A stretch of DNA of 64,000 bases from Candidatus Rhodobacter oscarellae (GTDB lineage: Bacteria; Pseudomonadota; Alphaproteobacteria; Rhodobacterales; Rhodobacteraceae). Location: the NCBI RefSeq assembly GCF_001078595.1, contig NZ_LFTY01000002.1, positions 3,544,862 to 3,608,861 on the forward strand, read 5' to 3'. Positions 61,072-64,000 of the stretch are shown here, in pieces. The notes under the pieces were generated by a model. That model saw nothing but the letters and a program-made list of their open reading frames with translations. It was not told where the DNA came from and searched no databases. The translations under genes and the position numbers were made by a program. Within the stretch, counting starts at the first letter, position 1, and every line of letters begins with the position of its first letter.

Positions 61072-62211
61072 GTGGCCGAGCCGCTCAAGAACCTCTTCAG
61101 CGCCGACGTGATCCGCGCGATGGGCGCGGTGCTTGCGCGGATCGATGGGTTCGACCGCGCGGCGTTCGAGGCACAGGCGCTTTCCGGGCTGGACGATCTA
61201 GAGATGATGGAGCGCTCGGCGCAAATCGCGGCGGCGCTGCGCGCCGCGATGCCTCTTGCGTTGCCCGGGGCCTTGGCTCCCTTGACGGGGCTCCTTCACC
61301 CGGATCTCCAGGAGGGGATCGACGGCGGCCCGCCGGACGCGGCGGGCCTGCGCGGCTGGTCCCTGGTGCCCGTTGGCAATTACGTCGCCGAGGATGGGCT
61401 GGAGCATCCCGAGGCCTGCCTCGGCTTCCTTGCAGAGATGACCAAGCGCTTCTCGGCGGAGTTCGCCGTGCGCCCGTTCTTTCGCGACCACCCCGAACTG
61501 ACGCTCGAAACCGCCGCGGGCTGGGCGCGCGATCCCAATCACCATGTGCGTCGCCTCGCCAGCGAGGGCAGCCGCCCGCGCCTGCCCTGGGGCATCCGCT
61601 TGCAGGATTTCGTGCGCGACCCGGCGCCGGTGCTGCCAATCCTGGCGGCGCTCAAGGACGACCCGTCGGAATATGTGCGCCGTTCCGTCGCCAATAATCT
61701 AAATGACATCGCCAAGGATCACCCCTCTGTGGTGACGGGCATCGCCGCGCGCTGGATGAGGGACGCGTCCGGGCCACGCCGCAGGCTGGTCAAGCATGCC
61801 TGCCGCAGCCTGATCAAGGCGGGCGACCCGGACACGCTGGCGGTGTTTGGCTATGCCGCGCCGGGTGATCTGGCGGCTGATCTGAACGTTTCGCCAGCCG
61901 CCATCACCCTGGGCGAGTCACTGGAGGTCTCGCTGGCGCTCACACACAAGGGGGCGGGGCCGCTGCCGGTGCTAGTCGACCTGGTGCTGGGGTTCCGCAA
62001 GGCGAACGGGCAGACCGCGCCAAAGGTCTTCAAGTGGACAGAGACCGAGCTGCCCCCAGGCGAGCCCACGCAATTGACCAAATCGCTGCCGCTCAAGCCG
62101 GTCACGACCAGGCGCCACTATCCGGGCGAACAGACGGTCTCGGTCCAGGTGAACGGGGTTATTGTCGCCGCGCGGGAGTTTGAGCTGCGCGTGCCGGATC
62201 AGGACGGGTAG
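61072..62211 (+). CDS. HEAT-repeat DNA alkylation repair protein (AlkC/AlkD-like)
   Basis: A 379-residue protein dominated by HEAT-like repeats (for example DPSEYVRRSVANNLNDIAKDHP) that fit the AlkC/AlkD glycosylase fold, then a beta-rich C-terminal domain (about 290-379), an AlkC-type extra domain. It should excise positively charged alkylated bases such as 3-methyladenine. GTG at 61072 (VAEPLKNLFSADV) is the chosen start, adjacent to the MOSC stop. Confidence 0.75.
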   Translation: MAEPLKNLFSADVIRAMGAVLARIDGFDRAAFEAQALSGLDDLEMMERSAQIAAALRAAMPLALPGALAPLTGLLHPDLQEGIDGGPPDAAGLRGWSLVPVGNYVAEDGLEHPEACLGFLAEMTKRFSAEFAVRPFFRDHPELTLETAAGWARDPNHHVRRLASEGSRPRLPWGIRLQDFVRDPAPVLPILAALKDDPSEYVRRSVANNLNDIAKDHPSVVTGIAARWMRDASGPRRRLVKHACRSLIKAGDPDTLAVFGYAAPGDLAADLNVSPAAITLGESLEVSLALTHKGAGPLPVLVDLVLGFRKANGQTAPKVFKWTETELPPGEPTQLTKSLPLKPVTTRRHYPGEQTVSVQVNGVIVAAREFELRVPDQDG

Positions 62212-62615
62212 AAGGGCACCATGGTGCCCTGCAGCACCGCCACGTCACGCGCTTTGCCGCCGTCGAAGGCCACGACGCTCGCCCCGACCACAACGAGCTT
62301 GCGGCCCGCGCGGATCACATGGCCCGTGGCCTCTAGCCGGTCCCCCGCTGCCGGGGCCAGCAGGTTGATCTTCATCTCCGCCGTCAGCACCTCTGCGTCC
62401 TCGGGCATCACCGAAAGCGCCGCATAGCCCGCCGCGCTGTCGCCCAGCGCAAAGGACACCGCCGCATGGGCGAAGCCATGCTGCTGGGTCACGCTTTCGA
62501 GGATCGGCGCCCGCAGCACTACCTGGCCCTCGGACACCGAGGCCAACTCGGCCCCAATGGTCGCCATCATCGCTTGGCGGTCGAAACTGGCGCGGATCTT
62601 TTGCTCTATGCTCAT
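62199..62615 (-). CDS. PaaI-family thioesterase
   Basis: A 138-residue hot-dog fold thioesterase. The HGFAHAAVSFALGDSAAGYAA helix and TAEMKINLLAP strand are typical of the PaaI group; the conserved Asn is changed or shifted. It probably hydrolyses an acyl-CoA. The ATG at 62615 overlaps the pdeM stop (62614-62612), so both share a transcript; its 3' end overlaps the convergent alkylation-repair gene by 13 bp. Confidence 0.8.
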   Translation of the reverse strand: MSIEQKIRASFDRQAMMATIGAELASVSEGQVVLRAPILESVTQQHGFAHAAVSFALGDSAAGYAALSVMPEDAEVLTAEMKINLLAPAAGDRLEATGHVIRAGRKLVVVGASVVAFDGGKARDVAVLQGTMVPFYPS

Positions 62616-63283
62616 GCGGTCACCCTCGGCATAGGAATGGTCGTCGGGCGCGGCCCAGTCAAGACCGCGCGCGCCTCGGCGCGCATCAGCGTCTGCAGCG
62701 CGGGCGCGGTACAGCGCAGGCCGCCCGTGTAAGTTCCGAACGCGGGTAGGACCAGCCGGTCTCTATCATAAAGAAAACAGGGTCGGGACACGGTGCGCCC
62801 GCGCGCGCGCACGCTGGCCTTAGGGTGGTAATGGCCCGAGACCTCGCCGCTGGCGCCGGGCCGCGCGATGTGGCGGAAGGTCAACGGCGCAAGCGGCAGC
62901 TCGGCCAGATGCGTGCCGCCGAGGTCCACTGGGCCGGGGTCGTGGTTGCCCTCAATCCAGACCCAGCGCCGCCCGGCCATCATCCGGGTCACCCATTCCG
63001 TTGCCGCGTCTGTCAGCCCGTCCGCCGCGGCCATATCGTCAAAACTGTCGCCGAGGCAGACGACCGTTCGGGGGGAGGTTGCGGCGATCTCGGCGTCTAG
63101 ACGGGCCAATGTATCCGTGGTCTCATAGGGCGGCAGGAAGCCGCCCCCGTTGCGCGCGATGCGCTCGGATTTGCCGAGATGCAGATCGCTGACAGCCAAC
63201 AGGCGCTCTTCGGGCCAGTGCAGCGCCCCAGAGCCGCGCGCCTCGAGCGCCGTGCCCGCGAGCATGATCTGGTTGATGTTCAT
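62612..63283 (-). CDS. pdeM: Ligase-associated DNA damage response phosphoesterase PdeM
   Basis: A 223-residue calcineurin-like metallophosphoesterase. The two-metal motifs SDLHLGK, GDSFDD, EGNHDPG and GHYHPK are intact. PdeM proteins accompany the Lhr-like helicase and an ATP-dependent ligase in a DNA repair unit. The ATG at 63283 gives MNINQIMLAG. The Lhr gene ends 248 bp upstream, with a repeat copy in between. Confidence 0.85.
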   Translation of the reverse strand: MNINQIMLAGTALEARGSGALHWPEERLLAVSDLHLGKSERIARNGGGFLPPYETTDTLARLDAEIAATSPRTVVCLGDSFDDMAAADGLTDAATEWVTRMMAGRRWVWIEGNHDPGPVDLGGTHLAELPLAPLTFRHIARPGASGEVSGHYHPKASVRARGRTVSRPCFLYDRDRLVLPAFGTYTGGLRCTAPALQTLMRAEARAVLTGPRPTTIPMPRVTA

Positions 63284-63342
63284 GCTATGTTCGATAGCGC
63301 AAACCGCGCGGATTGCAAGTTTGTTTTGGCCTTCCGCAGATC

Positions 63343-63504
63343 TTGGCGCGACACAATTTTCTTGCAAGAAAATTGCGAAACTCTTGCAAGAGTTTCTTCA
63401 ACGCGATCCGCATTGGTCCTCTATGCGTAACCGCTTGCTCGCTTGCGGGCCCAACTTTCCTTGCAAGGAAAGTGCAAATCTCTTGCAAGAGATTTGGCGC
63501 ACCC
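63343..63504 (+). repeat. Four-palindrome repeat, copy C
   Basis: Third copy, same orientation: TTGGCGCG at 63343, then palindromes at 63354-63375 (half CAATTTTCTTG), 63377-63396 (GAAACTCTTG), 63454-63473 (ACTTTCCTTG) and 63476-63495 (AAATCTCTTG), with TTGGCGCACCC at the end. All four centres read TTGCAA, so this looks the least diverged copy. It lies in the gap between the Lhr helicase and pdeM genes, both minus strand. Confidence 0.9.
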
Positions 63505-63531
63505 AAAGGGCGTACCGGGCCAATCCTCGCC

Positions 63532-64000
63532 CTAGAGCCCCGCCTCTTGCATCAGTTTCTCGGCCTCTTCCGCCAGGAGCTTCTCGGTCACCGCGGCGCT
63601 GTCGACGGTGACCCGGCCTGCCTCTAACAGCAGAGGCGCGGCCAGGGGCGTCACACGGTCATGGATCACGTGATCCACCCGGCCTTGGGTGCGCGCCAGC
63701 ATCTCTTCGATGCGCCCGAAATCCACGAGGCCCTTCATCGCCTCCTCGCGGGTGATCTGCATCAGCACGTGGTCGGGGTCATACTTGCGCAACGTGTCAT
63801 AAAGGATGTTCGTCGAGAACGCCGTCTGCCGCCCGGTCTTGCGTAGCCCTGCGGCCTTGCGATCCACCAGGCCCGAGACCACGGCGCTGACCTTGAAGGT
63901 CTTCTTCATCACCATATTGCCCGAGAGCCAGGTTTCGAACCCGGCGCGCAGGGCGTCGCGCTGGAACAGGGGCGCGGGGTCGGCGACTTGTTCGAGCCCC
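63532..64000 (-). CDS. Ligase-associated Lhr-like DEXH helicase, C-terminal part (partial)
   Basis: Only the last 156 codons are in the window; the gene continues beyond 64000. The run ETWLSGNMVMKKTFKVSAVV and DHVLMQITREEAMKGLVDFGRIEEML match the C-terminal domain of the ligase-associated Lhr-type helicase. It probably acts with PdeM (63283-62612) and an ATP-dependent DNA ligase in repair. The C-terminus ends at the TAG complement at 63532. Confidence 0.8.
   Translation of the reverse strand, partial: GLEQVADPAPLFQRDALRAGFETWLSGNMVMKKTFKVSAVVSGLVDRKAAGLRKTGRQTAFSTNILYDTLRKYDPDHVLMQITREEAMKGLVDFGRIEEMLARTQGRVDHVIHDRVTPLAAPLLLEAGRVTVDSAAVTEKLLAEEAEKLMQEAGL

Overview
The window is high-GC DNA packed with genes, and its gene content points to an alphaproteobacterium of the Rhodobacterales (Roseobacter group). 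Evidence for this: the ethylmalonyl-CoA pathway pair ccr/ecm, a LuxI/LuxR quorum-sensing pair preceded by a small gene, a glycerol ABC importer of the rhizobial GlpSTPQV type, a thiD-thiO-thiS-thiG-thiE-thiF cluster under a TPP riboswitch, and Lhr/PdeM ligase-associated repair genes. No tRNA, rRNA, CRISPR array or prophage was recognised. The assignment is inferred from gene content, not from a marker-gene comparison.

Layout. 1-5234 (minus): glycerol-type ABC importer glpV-glpS-glpT-glpP-glpQ, the last gene cut by the window edge. 5384-7085: a guanidino-hydrolase (DDAH-like) gene and a rhomboid-fold protein lacking its catalytic residues. 7088-10339: a DUF4139 gene split by a 1.6-kb IS110/IS1111-family element whose 3' non-coding end probably encodes its guide RNA. 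10418-21279 (minus): a full set of type II secretion genes, order gspGHIJKLMN-CDEF, with a 472-bp non-coding gap between gspD and gspE. 21645-25608 (minus): SDR oxidoreductase, RecD-like helicase, luxI, luxR and a small gene overlapping luxR. 25828-30891: ccr, a membrane acyltransferase, then ecm on the plus strand. 31200-36389: deoD, a DUF1989/carboxymuconolactone-decarboxylase pair, a creD gene with an internal amber codon, and an RhlE helicase. 36675-39573: an FAD dehydrogenase and an iron alcohol dehydrogenase.

40021-47551 (plus) is one long thiamine operon behind a TPP riboswitch: HMP kinase, the thiazole branch, thiamine phosphate synthase, ThiF-rhodanese, TenA and a ThiXYZ pyrimidine-precursor importer. 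thiC is absent here, so the operon looks built to make thiazole and to salvage or import the pyrimidine. 47625-55597 holds a lone membrane-fusion protein, a fatty-acid hydroxylase, an rRNA methyltransferase and several oxygenases (TauD-like, FAD monooxygenase, VOC, P450). 55726-60345 is pal-cpoB-tilS-ftsH, closed by a strong terminator. 60489-64000 holds a MOSC protein, a HEAT-repeat DNA alkylation repair protein, a thioesterase, pdeM and the C-terminus of an Lhr-like helicase.

The most distinctive non-coding structure is a repeat of about 160 bp present three times in the same orientation (30920-31082, 50592-50752, 63343-63504). Each copy carries four short palindromes, most centred on TTGCAA, and is bounded by TTGGCGC. 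Other points for a second look are the IS1111 guide-RNA region, the one-sided degeneration of the GlpS/GlpT ATPase pair, the pseudo-rhomboid, 11-bp iterons in front of deoD, and a small, apparently frameshifted gene upstream of the thiamine leader.
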